Position numbers and translations under genes: made by a program
Notes under the pieces: model-generated
What the model was told of the DNA's origin: nothing
The model's input: the letters and a program-made list of their open reading frames with translations, nothing else
Databases searched by the model: none
Part shown: positions 47,352 to 56,092 of the stretch, one piece after another
Numbering within the stretch: position 1 is the first letter of the stretch
How the letters are laid out: every line of letters begins with the position of its first letter
NCBI RefSeq assembly: GCF_900106675.1
Contig: NZ_FNOB01000001.1
Span: forward strand, 1 to 64,000
Source of the DNA: Allgaiera indica
GTDB lineage: Bacteria > Pseudomonadota > Alphaproteobacteria > Rhodobacterales > Rhodobacteraceae
Direction: 5' to 3'
Length of the DNA stretch: 64,000 nt

Positions 47352-48515
47352 ATGGCTGTCATCACCAACATCAACGATCTCAAGCGCCTGCACCGCCGCC
47401 GTACGCCGAAGATGTTCTACGATTATGCCGAAAGCGGCAGCTACACCGAACAGACATTCCGCGACAACACCAGCGATTTCGCCAAGCTGCGACTGCGCCA
47501 GAAGGTGGCGGTGGACATGTCGGGACGTACCACCGCCAGCACCATGATCGGCCGCGACGTGGCAATGCCTGTGGGCTTAGCGCCGGTAGGACTGTGCGGC
47601 ATGCAATCCGCCGACGGCGAGATCAAGGCCGCCCGCGCAGCCGAACGCTTCGGCGTGCCCTTCACACTTTCGACCATGTCGATCTGCTCGATCGAGGACG
47701 TGGCCGCCCATACGACCAAGCCCTTCTGGTTCCAGCTTTATGTCATGCGCGACTGGGATTTCGTCGAACGCACGCTGGAACGCGCCCGGAATGCCGGCTG
47801 CGACGCACTTGTGCTGACGCTCGACCTGCAAATCCTGGGCCAGCGCCACAAGGATCTGAAGAACGGCCTTTCAGCGCCGCCCAAGATGACCCTGCCGACG
47901 ATGCTGGATCTGGCGACCAAATGGCGCTGGGGCTTGGGGATGCTGGGCACCAAGCGGCGCTTCTTCGGCAATATCGTGGGCCATGCGAAGGGCGTGGGAG
48001 ATGCTTCTTCGCTGATGAGCTGGACCAATGAACAATTCGACCCCAAACTCGACTGGGACAAGATCGCGCGGGTGCGCGACATGTGGGGCGGCAAGCTGAT
48101 CCTCAAGGGCGTTCTGGACGAGGATGACGCCCGTCTCTGCGCCGATTTCGGGGCCGACGCTCTGATCGTGTCGAACCATGGCGGGCGGCAGCTAGACGGC
48201 GCCCTTTCCTCGATCCGGATGCTGCCGCGCATCGTCCGCGCCGTCGGCGACAAGATCGAGGTGCATATGGACAGCGGCATCCGCTCGGGCCAGGACGTTC
48301 TGAAGGCGCTCGCGCTGGGCGCGCGGGGCACTTATATCGGACGCGCCTATCTGCACGGCCTGGGCGCGATGGGCGAGGCCGGCGTGACCAAGGCGCTCGA
48401 CGTCATCCAGAAGGAGCTGGACATCTCGATGGCTCTCTGCGGCGAGCGCGACGTGAAGGAGTTGGGCCTTCAGAACCTGCTCATCCCGGATGACTTTGAG
48501 GGTCGCTGGGCCTGA
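47352..48515 (+). CDS. lldD: L-lactate dehydrogenase (quinone-linked, FMN)
   Basis: A 387-residue FMN enzyme of the alpha-hydroxy-acid oxidase family that oxidises L-lactate to pyruvate, passing electrons to the quinone pool at the inner membrane. It shows YDYAESGSYTEQT, LAPVGLCGMQ, TLDLQILGQRHKDLKNGLS and the active-site SNHGGRQLDGA with the catalytic His, then HMDSGIRSGQDVLKALALGA. ATG 47352 follows GAAAGG. The palindrome just upstream suggests lactate- or pyruvate-responsive control. No lactate permease is nearby. Confidence 0.95.
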   Translation: MAVITNINDLKRLHRRRTPKMFYDYAESGSYTEQTFRDNTSDFAKLRLRQKVAVDMSGRTTASTMIGRDVAMPVGLAPVGLCGMQSADGEIKAARAAERFGVPFTLSTMSICSIEDVAAHTTKPFWFQLYVMRDWDFVERTLERARNAGCDALVLTLDLQILGQRHKDLKNGLSAPPKMTLPTMLDLATKWRWGLGMLGTKRRFFGNIVGHAKGVGDASSLMSWTNEQFDPKLDWDKIARVRDMWGGKLILKGVLDEDDARLCADFGADALIVSNHGGRQLDGALSSIRMLPRIVRAVGDKIEVHMDSGIRSGQDVLKALALGARGTYIGRAYLHGLGAMGEAGVTKALDVIQKELDISMALCGERDVKELGLQNLLIPDDFEGRWA

Positions 48516-48550
48516 CACCCGGACACCGCATGGGATGCTCGGTGCCGCTT

Positions 48551-48607
48551 GCGTATTTGAAGAACAATGAAAGCCGGAAAAGTCCTTTCATTGTTCCCGA
48601 AATACGC
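48551..48607. repeat. Nested palindrome between lldD and rplY
   Basis: An outer inverted repeat, GCGTATTT (48551-48558) with AAATACGC (48600-48607), encloses an inner perfect one, AACAATGAAAG (48563-48573) with CTTTCATTGTT (48585-48595), loop of 11 nt. Four-nt asymmetric spacers separate the two stems. It is AT-rich in a GC-rich genome and starts 36 bp after the lldD stop. No T-tract follows. Confidence 0.85.
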
Positions 48608-48666
48608 CCGCCGGAGGCGTCCGGACCCTTCCGCCATGCACGGCCACGGATCGGCGCGCTTTTTCC

Positions 48667-48695
48667 TTCCCTTCATGGCAAATCTGCCCTATAGG
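48667..48695 (+). promoter_or_regulatory. Possible rplY promoter
   Basis: TATAGG (48690-48695) is a fair -10; TTCCCT (48667-48672), 17 bp away, is a poor -35. The rplY ATG is 60 bp on. Confidence 0.35.
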
Positions 48696-48754
48696 CCCCT
48701 TCTCATGGCCGTGCACCCTTGGAGGACGGCCAATTCAACCAATGGAGACCTCAA

Positions 48755-49387
48755 ATGGCTGGCAAGATCCCCGATCTTCACGCCGAGGTACGGACGGGGA
48801 CAGGCAAGGGGGCCGCTCGTCAAGCTCGTCGTGAGGGCTACGTACCCGGTATCGTATATGGTGGCGGCCTCGATCCGCTTCCGATCAACCTCGAATTCAA
48901 CCCGCTGCTGACCCGGCTCAAGGCCGGCCGGTTCCTGTCGACGCTCTTCAATCTGAAGGTGCCCGGCCAGGAAGACGTCCGCGTCATCTGCCGCGGCGTG
49001 CAGCGCGACGTGGTCAAGGACCTGCCGACGCATGTCGATTTCATGCGCCTCAAGCGGACCACCCGGATCAACCTGTTCATCCATGTGACCTTCGAAGGTC
49101 ATGAGGCCGCGCCCGGTCTCAAGCGTGGCGGAACGCTTGTCGTGGTCCGCCCCGAAGTCGAGCTGGAAGTGACGGCGGGCGATATCCCCGATCACATCAC
49201 CGTCGATCTGACCGGCAAGGAAATCGGCGATGTCATCCACATCAACGATGTCACCCTGCCCGAAGGCGCCAAGCCGACGATCGAGCGCAACTTCGTCATC
49301 GCCAACATCGCCGCGCCCTCCGGGCTGCGGGCGAGCGAGGCCGAGGACGAAGGCGGTGAAGGCGACGAGGCAGAGGCAGAGGCCTGA
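48755..49387 (+). CDS. rplY: 50S ribosomal protein L25/general stress protein Ctc
   Basis: A 210-residue L25 of the long (Ctc/TL5) form: an N-terminal 5S-rRNA-binding domain (about 1-95, with [22 protein letters not shown]) joined to a second beta domain (about 95-190) and an acidic tail. ATG 48755 has GGAG 7 nt upstream. The gene is followed by an excellent terminator. pth, which often follows rplY, is not present here. Confidence 0.96.
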   Translation: MAGKIPDLHAEVRTGTGKGAARQARREGYVPGIVYGGGLDPLPINLEFNPLLTRLKAGRFLSTLFNLKVPGQEDVRVICRGVQRDVVKDLPTHVDFMRLKRTTRINLFIHVTFEGHEAAPGLKRGGTLVVVRPEVELEVTAGDIPDHITVDLTGKEIGDVIHINDVTLPEGAKPTIERNFVIANIAAPSGLRASEAEDEGGEGDEAEAEA

Positions 49388-49421
49388 TCGACCCCGCCGA
49401 GCGGCACCCGAAGCAAACCGA

Positions 49422-49452
49422 AACGCGGCGCCCCAGGGCGTCGCGTTTTTCG
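49422..49452 (+). terminator. rplY intrinsic terminator
   Basis: AACGCGGCGCC (49422-49432) pairs with GGCGTCGCGTT (49437-49447), one G-U, loop of 4 nt, running into TTTTT. Begins 35 bp after the rplY stop. Confidence 0.92.
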
Positions 49453-49587
49453 TTGCAATGAGCGCGTCTGCGGCCCGGCGCCATTTGTCTTTCGGATGTA
49501 CCGATGACTGCGCCATCGGTCTGGTCCCCGCCGGCGGCGGCGCCCAGCCGGCTCGCCCTACCGTCAAGACCCCGTCGGGGCGCATCT

Positions 49588-49641
49588 TCCTTCATCTTGG
49601 CGAAAATACTCCACGGGGGTCCGGGGGTGTGAAACCCCCGG
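49588..49641 (+). repeat. Dispersed hairpin repeat, copy D
   Basis: TTCATCTTGGCGAAAATACT, CCACGGGGGT, then hairpin CCGGGGGT (49621-49628) / ACCCCCGG (49634-49641). It ends 18 bp from the ETF-QO stop, which is on the minus strand, so it may act as that gene's terminator. Confidence 0.8.
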
Positions 49642-49658
49642 CCCTGAAGCCGTCGCAG

Positions 49659-51305
49659 CTACATGTTGGGATAGTTCGGCCCATCCCCGCCCTGCGGCGT
49701 GGTCCAGTTGATATTCTGACTGGGGTCCTTGATGTCGCAGGTCTTGCAATGCACGCAGTTCTGGAAGTTGATCTGGAACTTCGCCGTGGCGCCCTCTCCG
49801 AGGACCTCATAGACGCCGGCAGGGCAGTAGCGCTGCGCCGGCTCGGCGTACTTCGGCAAGTTTACCGAGATCGGCACCGCAGGGTCCTTCAGCCTCAGAT
49901 GACAGGGCTGGCTTTCCTCATGGTTCGTGAACGAGAAACTGACGTTGGTCAGCCGGTCGAAGCTGAGCTCCCCGTCCGGCTTGGGATAATCGATCGGCTG
50001 AAAATCCTTAGCCTCACCGGTCGCCGCCGCGTCGGTCTTGCCGTGGCCCAGCGTGCCGAACAGCGAAAAGCCAAGGCTGTTGGTCCACATGTCCAGCCCC
50101 CCCAGCGCAAGCGACGGGAACATCCCCCATTTCGACCACATCGGCTTGACGTTGCGCACCTTCTTCAGGTCGGCGCCGATATCGCCGCCCCGAACTTCGG
50201 CCTCGTAGGCGGTCAATTCGTCGCCCGAACGGCCCTCGGCCAGTGCCTTGTGCGCGGCCTCGGCGGCGGCGATGCCCGACAGCATTGCGTTATGGTTGCC
50301 CTTGATACGCGGCACGTTGACCATGCCGACCGAACACCCCAGCAGCGCCACACCCGGCGCCACCATCTTCGGCATCGACTGAAAGCCACCCTCGGAAATC
50401 GCCCGCGCGCCATAGGCCACGCGCTTGCCGCCCTTCAGAAGCTCGGCCACCATCGGGTGATGCTTGAAGCGCTGGAATTCCATATAGGGGTAAAGATAGG
50501 GGTTTCGGTAGTTCAGATGAACCACAAACCCCACATAGACCTGATTGTTTTCAAGATGATAGATGAACGACCCGCCGCCGGCGTTCGACCCCAGCGGCCA
50601 ACCCATCGTGTGGGTGACCGTGCCTTCGCGGTGCTTCTCGGGGTCGATCTCCCAGATCTCTTTCATCCCGAGGCCGAATTTCTGCGGCTCATGCCCCGAC
50701 GAGAGGTCGTATTTCGCGATCACCTCCTTGGACAGTGACCCGCGCACGCCCTCGGCCAGAAAGACATATTTGCCGTGCAGTTCCATCCCCGGCTCATAGC
50801 CCGGGCCCTCGGTACCGTCAGGGTTGCGGCCGAACTCGCCCGCGACCACGCCCTTCACGCCGCCCTTGTCGTCATAGACGAGTTCAGAACAAGACATGCC
50901 GGGGAAGATCTCGACCCCCAGCGCCTCGGCCTGTTCGGCCATCCAGCGGCAGACATTGCCCATCGAGACGATGTAATTGCCGTGGTTCGACATCAGCCGG
51001 GGCATAGGCCAGTTGGGGATGCGCATCTTGCCGGACTCGCCCAGCAGGAAGAAATTGTCTTCCTTCACCGGCACGTTGAGCGGCGCGCCCTTTTCCTTCC
51101 AGTCGGGGATCAGCCTGGTCAGCCCGCAAGGATCCAGCACCGCGCCCGAAAGGATGTGCGCGCCCACCTCCGAGCCCTTTTCCAGCACCACCACGTTCAG
51201 ATCAGCGTCGAGTTGCTTCAGACGGATCGCCGCGGACAGGCCGGCAGGGCCCGCGCCGACGATCACCACATCATATTCCATCGCTTCACGGGTGGTCTCG
51301 GTCAT
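49659..51305 (-). CDS. Electron transfer flavoprotein-ubiquinone oxidoreductase
   Basis: A 548-residue monotopic membrane flavoprotein with a 4Fe-4S cluster that passes electrons from ETF (fatty acid and amino acid oxidation) to ubiquinone. The FAD dinucleotide-binding loop is VVIVGAGPAGLSAAI near residue 12. The C-terminal cluster Cys are in RYCPAGVYEV and QNCVHCKTCDIKDP; the ending ...GGDGPNYPNM is highly typical. ATG 51305 follows AAAGGACGAGAG; the long frame beyond it is not coding. Confidence 0.97.
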   Translation of the reverse strand: MTETTREAMEYDVVIVGAGPAGLSAAIRLKQLDADLNVVVLEKGSEVGAHILSGAVLDPCGLTRLIPDWKEKGAPLNVPVKEDNFFLLGESGKMRIPNWPMPRLMSNHGNYIVSMGNVCRWMAEQAEALGVEIFPGMSCSELVYDDKGGVKGVVAGEFGRNPDGTEGPGYEPGMELHGKYVFLAEGVRGSLSKEVIAKYDLSSGHEPQKFGLGMKEIWEIDPEKHREGTVTHTMGWPLGSNAGGGSFIYHLENNQVYVGFVVHLNYRNPYLYPYMEFQRFKHHPMVAELLKGGKRVAYGARAISEGGFQSMPKMVAPGVALLGCSVGMVNVPRIKGNHNAMLSGIAAAEAAHKALAEGRSGDELTAYEAEVRGGDIGADLKKVRNVKPMWSKWGMFPSLALGGLDMWTNSLGFSLFGTLGHGKTDAAATGEAKDFQPIDYPKPDGELSFDRLTNVSFSFTNHEESQPCHLRLKDPAVPISVNLPKYAEPAQRYCPAGVYEVLGEGATAKFQINFQNCVHCKTCDIKDPSQNINWTTPQGGDGPNYPNM

Positions 51306-51647
51306 CTCTCGTCCTTTCGTGTGCGGACCTCGGCGCAGCCGGGCGCGGGCGCTTCCCTTTATGCCCTGGCCCAGCGTTAGCGCGCCCGGCCGCGCATCGC
51401 AATCGTTGTGAGCGCTCACAAACGCCCCCGGGGCTGCCCCGGTGCCACCGTGGCGCAACGTCACTTGGCCCCGATCCCACCCGTTGGTCCGCGCGGCCGA
51501 GGCCGACGGCAAATCGCGGCTCATGGCGGACGGCGGCGGTGCTTGCCCCTTGCATTTGCCCCGTCGCTGCGGTCAGGTGGGGACAAGAAATGGATTGACG
51601 CCATGGCCGTAGTTCGGCCAAGTGGCGTCTTTTTTGCAAAGTGACCG
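51306..51647. other. Divergent region between the ETF-QO gene and greA
   Basis: About 342 bp. The greA-proximal end carries the terminator-like hairpin described separately. I see no other gene or clear promoter hexamers. Confidence 0.5.
51597..51635 (+). terminator. Intrinsic-terminator-like hairpin in the greA leader (attenuator candidate)
   Basis: GACGCCATGGCCG (51597-51609) folds with CGGCCA (51615-51620) and TGGCGTC (51623-51629), a 13-bp stem with a 2-nt bulge and a 5-nt loop, then TTTTTT (51630-51635). It ends 12 nt before the greA ATG. The reverse strand has no T-tract, and no + strand gene lies between rplY (with its own terminator) and greA, so it must act on the greA transcript. 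It contains a 13-codon frame (ATG 51603 to TGA 51644). Confidence 0.8.
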
Positions 51648-52118
51648 ATGGAAAAGATACCGATGACCCGCGCCGGCCATGCCGCGCTCGACAATGAACT
51701 GAAGCAGTTGAAGTCGGTGGAACGCCCGGCCGTGATCCGCGCCATCGCGGAGGCGCGCGAACATGGCGACCTGTCGGAGAATGCCGAATATCACGCGGCG
51801 CGCGAAAAGCAGAGCTTCATCGAAGGCCGCGTCAAGGAACTCGAAGGCCTGCTGGCGCGCGCCGAAGTGATCGACCCGACCAAGCTGTCGGGCACGATCA
51901 AGTTCGGCGCGACCGTGTCGCTGGTCGACGAGGATACCGACGAGGAACGCACCTATCAGATCGTGGGCGAGGCCGAGGCCGACATCGAGCGCGGACTGCT
52001 GAACATCAAGTCACCCCTGGCGCGCGCCCTGATCGGCAAGGACGAGGGCGACAGCGTCGAGGTGCGCACCCCAGGCGGCGAGCGCAGCTACGAGATTCTC
52101 AGCATCCGCTATCTCTGA
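51648..52118 (+). CDS. greA: Transcription elongation factor GreA
   Basis: A 156-residue factor that enters the secondary channel of RNA polymerase and stimulates transcript cleavage in backtracked complexes. It begins [19 protein letters not shown], has the coiled-coil NTD with the acidic tip [15 protein letters not shown] (Asp and Glu contacting the active site), and the FKBP-like C-terminal domain ([17 protein letters not shown] to [10 protein letters not shown]). ATG 51648 has no strong ribosome-binding site, unusual in this window, and the terminator hairpin sits just upstream. Confidence 0.97.
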   Translation: MEKIPMTRAGHAALDNELKQLKSVERPAVIRAIAEAREHGDLSENAEYHAAREKQSFIEGRVKELEGLLARAEVIDPTKLSGTIKFGATVSLVDEDTDEERTYQIVGEAEADIERGLLNIKSPLARALIGKDEGDSVEVRTPGGERSYEILSIRYL

Positions 52119-52161
52119 GCCGCGACGCCCCGTCCAATGCGGATTCGCCGGAGAACCGGAG

Positions 52162-53304
52162 ATGACCAAGACCTCGATCCCCCCCCAGGCCGAAGGCTCT
52201 GACGCGCCTGACGGCCGGCGTCGGACGGCAGCCAAAGGCGCGCCGAAGGGCAGCGCCAAGCCCCAGGACGCAGCCGCCCCCGGGCCAGCAGCCGGCCGGG
52301 GCATGGACACGGGCATCTTTTCGCGCCAGCCCGCGTCGGAGCCGGTCACCACGACCGAAGTGATCGCGGTGGCGCTGACCCTGGCCTGGGTTGTCGCGGT
52401 CGGCGCATTCTTCATGATGACCGGCGGCATGGCGAGCGACCGCAACGTGCTGACGGCGGTGATGACGCTGCTGGCGGTTTTCCTGCCGATCGCGATGATC
52501 TGGGTGGCCGCGCTGACCGCGCGCACCGTGCGCGGGCTGCGTGAAGAGGCCGCCCGTCTGCAAGCCGCCGTCGACGGGCTGCGCGCCGCCTATGTGCAGC
52601 AAAGCCAGGCCAACGCGTTGGGCCTGCGCCCTACGGTCGAGCGCAAGCTGGACGAGATCGCGGCCGCCCAGCGCCAGACCGAATCCGCCCTTGCCACCTT
52701 CAGCTCGCGCCGCGACCACACCCGGGTGATCCCCTCGGCCGACCGCAAGGCCGCGCTGACGCTGGCCCCCGCCGCGCCGGGCGAAGACCAGCCGGCGCTG
52801 GCGCTGGGCACCCCGGCCGAGGCCTTCCATCCACCGATCCCGGTAAGCGATTTCATCCGTGCGCTGAACTTCCCCGATTCGGTCGATGACAAGGACGGCT
52901 TCCGTGCCCTGCGCTCGGCGCTGGAAGATCGCGACCTCGCCCGCCTCATCCGGGCGGCACAGGACGTGCTGACGCTGCTCAGCCAGGACGGGATCTACAT
53001 GGACGACCTGAAACCCGACCGGGCCCGCACCGAGGTCTGGCGCCGCTTCGCGCAGGGAGAGCGCGGCCAGACGATCGCCGCGCTGGGGGGCGTGCGCGAC
53101 CGCTCCAGCCTGGCGCTCACCGCGGGACGGATGCGCTCGGACCCGATCTTCCGCGACGCGGCGCATCATTTCCTGCGCCAGTTCGACAAGACCCTGGTCA
53201 GCTTCGAAAAGATCGCCTCGGATCAGGATCTGGCCGATCTGGCCGAAACCCGCACCGCCCGCGCCTTCATGCTGTTCGGTCGGGTAACCGGCACCTTCGA
53301 CTAG
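52162..53304 (+). CDS. Conserved membrane protein of unknown function
   Basis: A 380-residue protein I do not recognise as a named family. A disordered Ala/Pro/Lys-rich N-terminal 55 residues, two transmembrane helices (about 65-88 and 96-118), then a helical segment with coiled-coil character (RGLREEAARLQAAVDGLRAA...) near 125-180. The C-terminal 170 residues look like a soluble alpha-helical domain (RALNFPDSVDDKDGFRALRS, HHFLRQFDKTLVSFEKIA). With only short loops outside, most of it should face the cytoplasm. It lies 43 bp after greA and may be in its transcript. Confidence 0.82.
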   Translation: MTKTSIPPQAEGSDAPDGRRRTAAKGAPKGSAKPQDAAAPGPAAGRGMDTGIFSRQPASEPVTTTEVIAVALTLAWVVAVGAFFMMTGGMASDRNVLTAVMTLLAVFLPIAMIWVAALTARTVRGLREEAARLQAAVDGLRAAYVQQSQANALGLRPTVERKLDEIAAAQRQTESALATFSSRRDHTRVIPSADRKAALTLAPAAPGEDQPALALGTPAEAFHPPIPVSDFIRALNFPDSVDDKDGFRALRSALEDRDLARLIRAAQDVLTLLSQDGIYMDDLKPDRARTEVWRRFAQGERGQTIAALGGVRDRSSLALTAGRMRSDPIFRDAAHHFLRQFDKTLVSFEKIASDQDLADLAETRTARAFMLFGRVTGTFD

Positions 53305-53329
53305 TAAGAGGAGGCGCCGGCCCCGCGCC

Positions 53330-54838
53330 CTAGGCGAAGGTCTTGGCGAATTGCGTGCGCAGAAGCGCCTTTTGCACCTTGCCCATGGTGTTGCGTGGCA
53401 GTTCGGGCAGCACCGCATATCCCTTGGGCTGCTTGAACTTCGCCAGGCTCGCCCCCAGCGCGGCGCGGATCGCGCCTTCGTCCGGCCCCTCGCCGGCCGG
53501 GGTAAGGACGGCAAAGACCGCCTCGCCGAAATCCGGATGCGGCACACCGATCACCGCGGATTCCAGCACGCCCGGCTGCTCGTCGAGGATCAGCTCCACC
53601 TCCTTGGGATAGACGTTGTAGCCGCCCGAGATGATCAGGTCCTTCTGCCGGCCGACGATGCTGACATAACCGTCGGCGTCGATCTGACCGATGTCGCCGG
53701 TGATGAAGAAGCCGTTTTCGCGCAGCTCCTCCGCCGTCTTCTCGGGCATCTGCCAATAGCCCTGGAAAACGTTCGGGCCGCGCACCTCGATCATGCCGGC
53801 CTGGCCCTGCGGCAGGGCCCCGCCGGTGTCGGGATCGGTGATCTTCACCTCGACCCCGGGCAGCGGAAAGCCCACGGTGCCCGGCCGGCGCTCGCCGTCA
53901 TAGGGGTTGGAGGTGTTCATGTTGGTCTCGGTCATGCCATAGCGTTCGAGGATGCGCTGGCCGGTGCGCGCCTCGAAGGCCAGGTGGGTCTCGGTCAGCA
54001 TCGGCGCCGAGCCGGAGGTGAACAGCCGCATGTGCCGCGTCAGGTCGCGGGTGAAACGCGGATCGTCCAGCAGCCGGGTATAGAAGGTCGGCACCCCCAT
54101 CATCGAGGTTGCCCGGGGCAGCAGGCGGATTACCTGGTCCAGGTCGAAGCCCGGCAGGAAGATCATCGCCCCGCCCGCAAGAAGCGATACGTTGCAGGCC
54201 ACAAAAAGGCCGTGCGTGTGGAAGATTGGCAGCGCGTGCAGCAGCACGTCGGCATCGGTGAAGCGCCAGTAATCGACCAGCACCTCGGCGTTCGACAGCA
54301 GGTTCGCATGGCTCAGCATCGCGCCCTTCGACCGCCCGGTGGTGCCCGAGGTATAAAGGAAAGCCGCCAGATCGTCGGGCCCGCGTTCGGCCGGGGTTAG
54401 CGCGTCGGGCTGGTTCGCGGCCTGCTCGGTCAGGCTGCCCGAGCCATCGGCGTTCAGTGTCTCCAGCCGCGCGCCGCTGGCGGCCGCGATCGGGGCCAGC
54501 GCCTTGGCCCGGGTTCCGTCGCAGACGAACAGCCGCGGCGTGGCATTGCCGAGGAAATAGGCCACCTCGTCGGGCGTATAGCCGGTGTTGAGCGGCAGGA
54601 AGATCGCCCCCGCCGCCACCGCCGCGCCGTAAAGCGCCAGCGCCTCGGGTGTCTTGGCCACCTGCACGGCGATCCGGTCGCCCGGCACCACGCCCTGGGC
54701 CCGCAGCACATGCGCGAAACGCGCGATCATGCGGTGAAAGGCATCCCCCGAAACCTCGGCCCCATCGGGCAGGATCAGAAACGGGCTTGCACGCCCTGCG
54801 AGAGGGGCGAAAAGCGCGTCATACAAGGTGTTGGCCAT
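53330..54838 (-). CDS. matB: Malonyl-CoA synthetase (MatB-like)
   Basis: A 502-residue adenylate-forming enzyme that activates malonate or methylmalonate to the CoA thioester. Motifs: the P-loop-like YTSGTTGRSKGAMLSH, the adenylation core RYGMTETNMNTSNPYDGERR, FFITGDIGQIDADGYV, RQKDLIISGGYNVYP and the terminal NTMGKVQKALLR with the catalytic Lys. MTETNMN...YDGERRPG is characteristic of MatB and separates it from acetyl-CoA synthetases. ATG 54838 follows GGAGGAGACC. Malonate decarboxylase (matA) or a transporter is not adjacent. Confidence 0.9.
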   Translation of the reverse strand: MANTLYDALFAPLAGRASPFLILPDGAEVSGDAFHRMIARFAHVLRAQGVVPGDRIAVQVAKTPEALALYGAAVAAGAIFLPLNTGYTPDEVAYFLGNATPRLFVCDGTRAKALAPIAAASGARLETLNADGSGSLTEQAANQPDALTPAERGPDDLAAFLYTSGTTGRSKGAMLSHANLLSNAEVLVDYWRFTDADVLLHALPIFHTHGLFVACNVSLLAGGAMIFLPGFDLDQVIRLLPRATSMMGVPTFYTRLLDDPRFTRDLTRHMRLFTSGSAPMLTETHLAFEARTGQRILERYGMTETNMNTSNPYDGERRPGTVGFPLPGVEVKITDPDTGGALPQGQAGMIEVRGPNVFQGYWQMPEKTAEELRENGFFITGDIGQIDADGYVSIVGRQKDLIISGGYNVYPKEVELILDEQPGVLESAVIGVPHPDFGEAVFAVLTPAGEGPDEGAIRAALGASLAKFKQPKGYAVLPELPRNTMGKVQKALLRTQFAKTFA

Positions 54839-55019
54839 GGTCTCCTCCGGTCCGGCTCGGGCGTTTTGTCGCACTTCGCGGAGGCAGGCTCAAGCCATGG
54901 ACGACGCGGGCGCCCGGCTGCGTGAAAGACTGCGGAAGGATGGCCACAGGCGCGGATCAGCGGCCCGGGAAAGCGCCCTTGCGCGGCAAGCGGGCCAAGC
55001 GCGCGGGGCCACGCCCCTG

Positions 55020-55050
55020 CCCTTCATCTTGGCAAAAATACTCGAACCGG
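55020..55050 (+). repeat. Dispersed hairpin repeat, copy E (partial)
   Basis: CCTTCATCTTGGCAAAAATA followed by CTCGAACCGGGCGCCCG. The core matches the other copies, but the G-run and large hairpin are replaced by a short GGGC/GCCC element. It lies 13 bp beyond the fdsD stop. Confidence 0.65.
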
Positions 55051-55062
55051 GCGCCCGACGCC

Positions 55063-55284
55063 TTAGGCGGCCTTCGGGCGGCGGATCGCGGATGCGGCCT
55101 CCAGCACCAGGGGATCCAGCCCCTCTCCACCGGCCTCGACATGGGCGAACAACTGGCTGCGCATCCTGGGATCCCAGAAGTCGCTGATATGGTTGGCCAC
55201 GCCGCTCACGCCCTCGTCATGGGGTTTTGAATGGAAGAAGGTGGCGATCTGGTTTGCCATGCGGATCATCTTGTCAGGCGACAT
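55063..55284 (-). CDS. fdsD: Formate dehydrogenase delta subunit FdsD
   Basis: A 73-residue protein of the FdsD family, required for activity of NAD-dependent molybdenum formate dehydrogenases. The pattern PDKMIRMANQIATFFHSKP, then GVANHISDFWDPRMRSQL, is that of the family. It is last in the fds operon; its start overlaps the fdhD stop by 11 bp. Confidence 0.92.
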   Translation of the reverse strand: MSPDKMIRMANQIATFFHSKPHDEGVSGVANHISDFWDPRMRSQLFAHVEAGGEGLDPLVLEAASAIRRPKAA

Positions 55285-56092
55285 TCTTGGTCCTTTCCGG
55301 GCGGATGCGGGAGGGATGGGTGAACAATTCGAACCCGTCTGGGCGGGCCAGGCCGATCAGGGTGATGCCGGCGTCTCGGGCCAGCTGGACGGCGTGCGCG
55401 GTAGGCGCAGAGACGGCGATCAGCACCGGCGCCCCGATCGCGGCGCATTTCTGCACCATGTCGATCGAGACCCGGCTGGTCAGAACCAACGCGCCGGCGC
55501 CTGCGTCAGTGCCCTGCGCAAGCAGCGCACCGGCCAACTTGTCCAGCGCATTGTGGCGGCCGACATCCTCGCGCGTGGCGACGACGCCTTCGCCGGGGCG
55601 GTAGAAGCCCGCGCCATGCACCGCGCGGGTGGTGTCGTGCAATGCCTGGTGACCGGGCAGCGCCGCGATCGCCTCCTGCACCTGCGCCGGGCTCAGGCGC
55701 AGATCGCTGGCCGGCACCTGCGCCACATCGCGCAGCACCGCGTCGATCGAATCGAGACCGCACAGCCCGCAGCCCACCGGCCCCGCCATATGGCGGCGGC
55801 GGGCGGCCAGGCGCTGTTCGGCGGCCTCGACCAGCCAGATCTGCACGTCGATGCCCCGCGCCTGCACCGTCACCCGGATCTCGGTGATCTCTTGGGGTGT
55901 GGCGATGCCCTCGGTCAAGGCGAAGCCGCGCCCGAAGTCCTCCAGATCCGTGGGCGTGGCCATCATCACCGCCTGAGTGGTGCCGTTGAACGACAGCGCC
56001 ACCGGCATTTCCTCGGGCAGCTCGCGCGGCGCCTCGGCATAGCCGCCGCCGCGATAGACGCGGCGGGTCAGGGGGCGGTGGGCACGCATCAT
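55274..56092 (-). CDS. fdhD: Formate dehydrogenase accessory sulfurtransferase FdhD (FdsC)
   Basis: A 272-residue FdhD that delivers sulfur to the bis-MGD molybdenum cofactor of formate dehydrogenase. The CGLCG motif (VGCGLCGLDSID) carries the sulfur-transferring cysteine pair; LDKLAGALL and SRVSIDMVQKCAAIGAPVL are family blocks. ATG 56092 overlaps the fdsA stop (ATGA). In Cupriavidus the same position in the operon holds fdsC, an FdhD homologue. Confidence 0.95.
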   Translation of the reverse strand: MMRAHRPLTRRVYRGGGYAEAPRELPEEMPVALSFNGTTQAVMMATPTDLEDFGRGFALTEGIATPQEITEIRVTVQARGIDVQIWLVEAAEQRLAARRRHMAGPVGCGLCGLDSIDAVLRDVAQVPASDLRLSPAQVQEAIAALPGHQALHDTTRAVHGAGFYRPGEGVVATREDVGRHNALDKLAGALLAQGTDAGAGALVLTSRVSIDMVQKCAAIGAPVLIAVSAPTAHAVQLARDAGITLIGLARPDGFELFTHPSRIRPERTKNVA

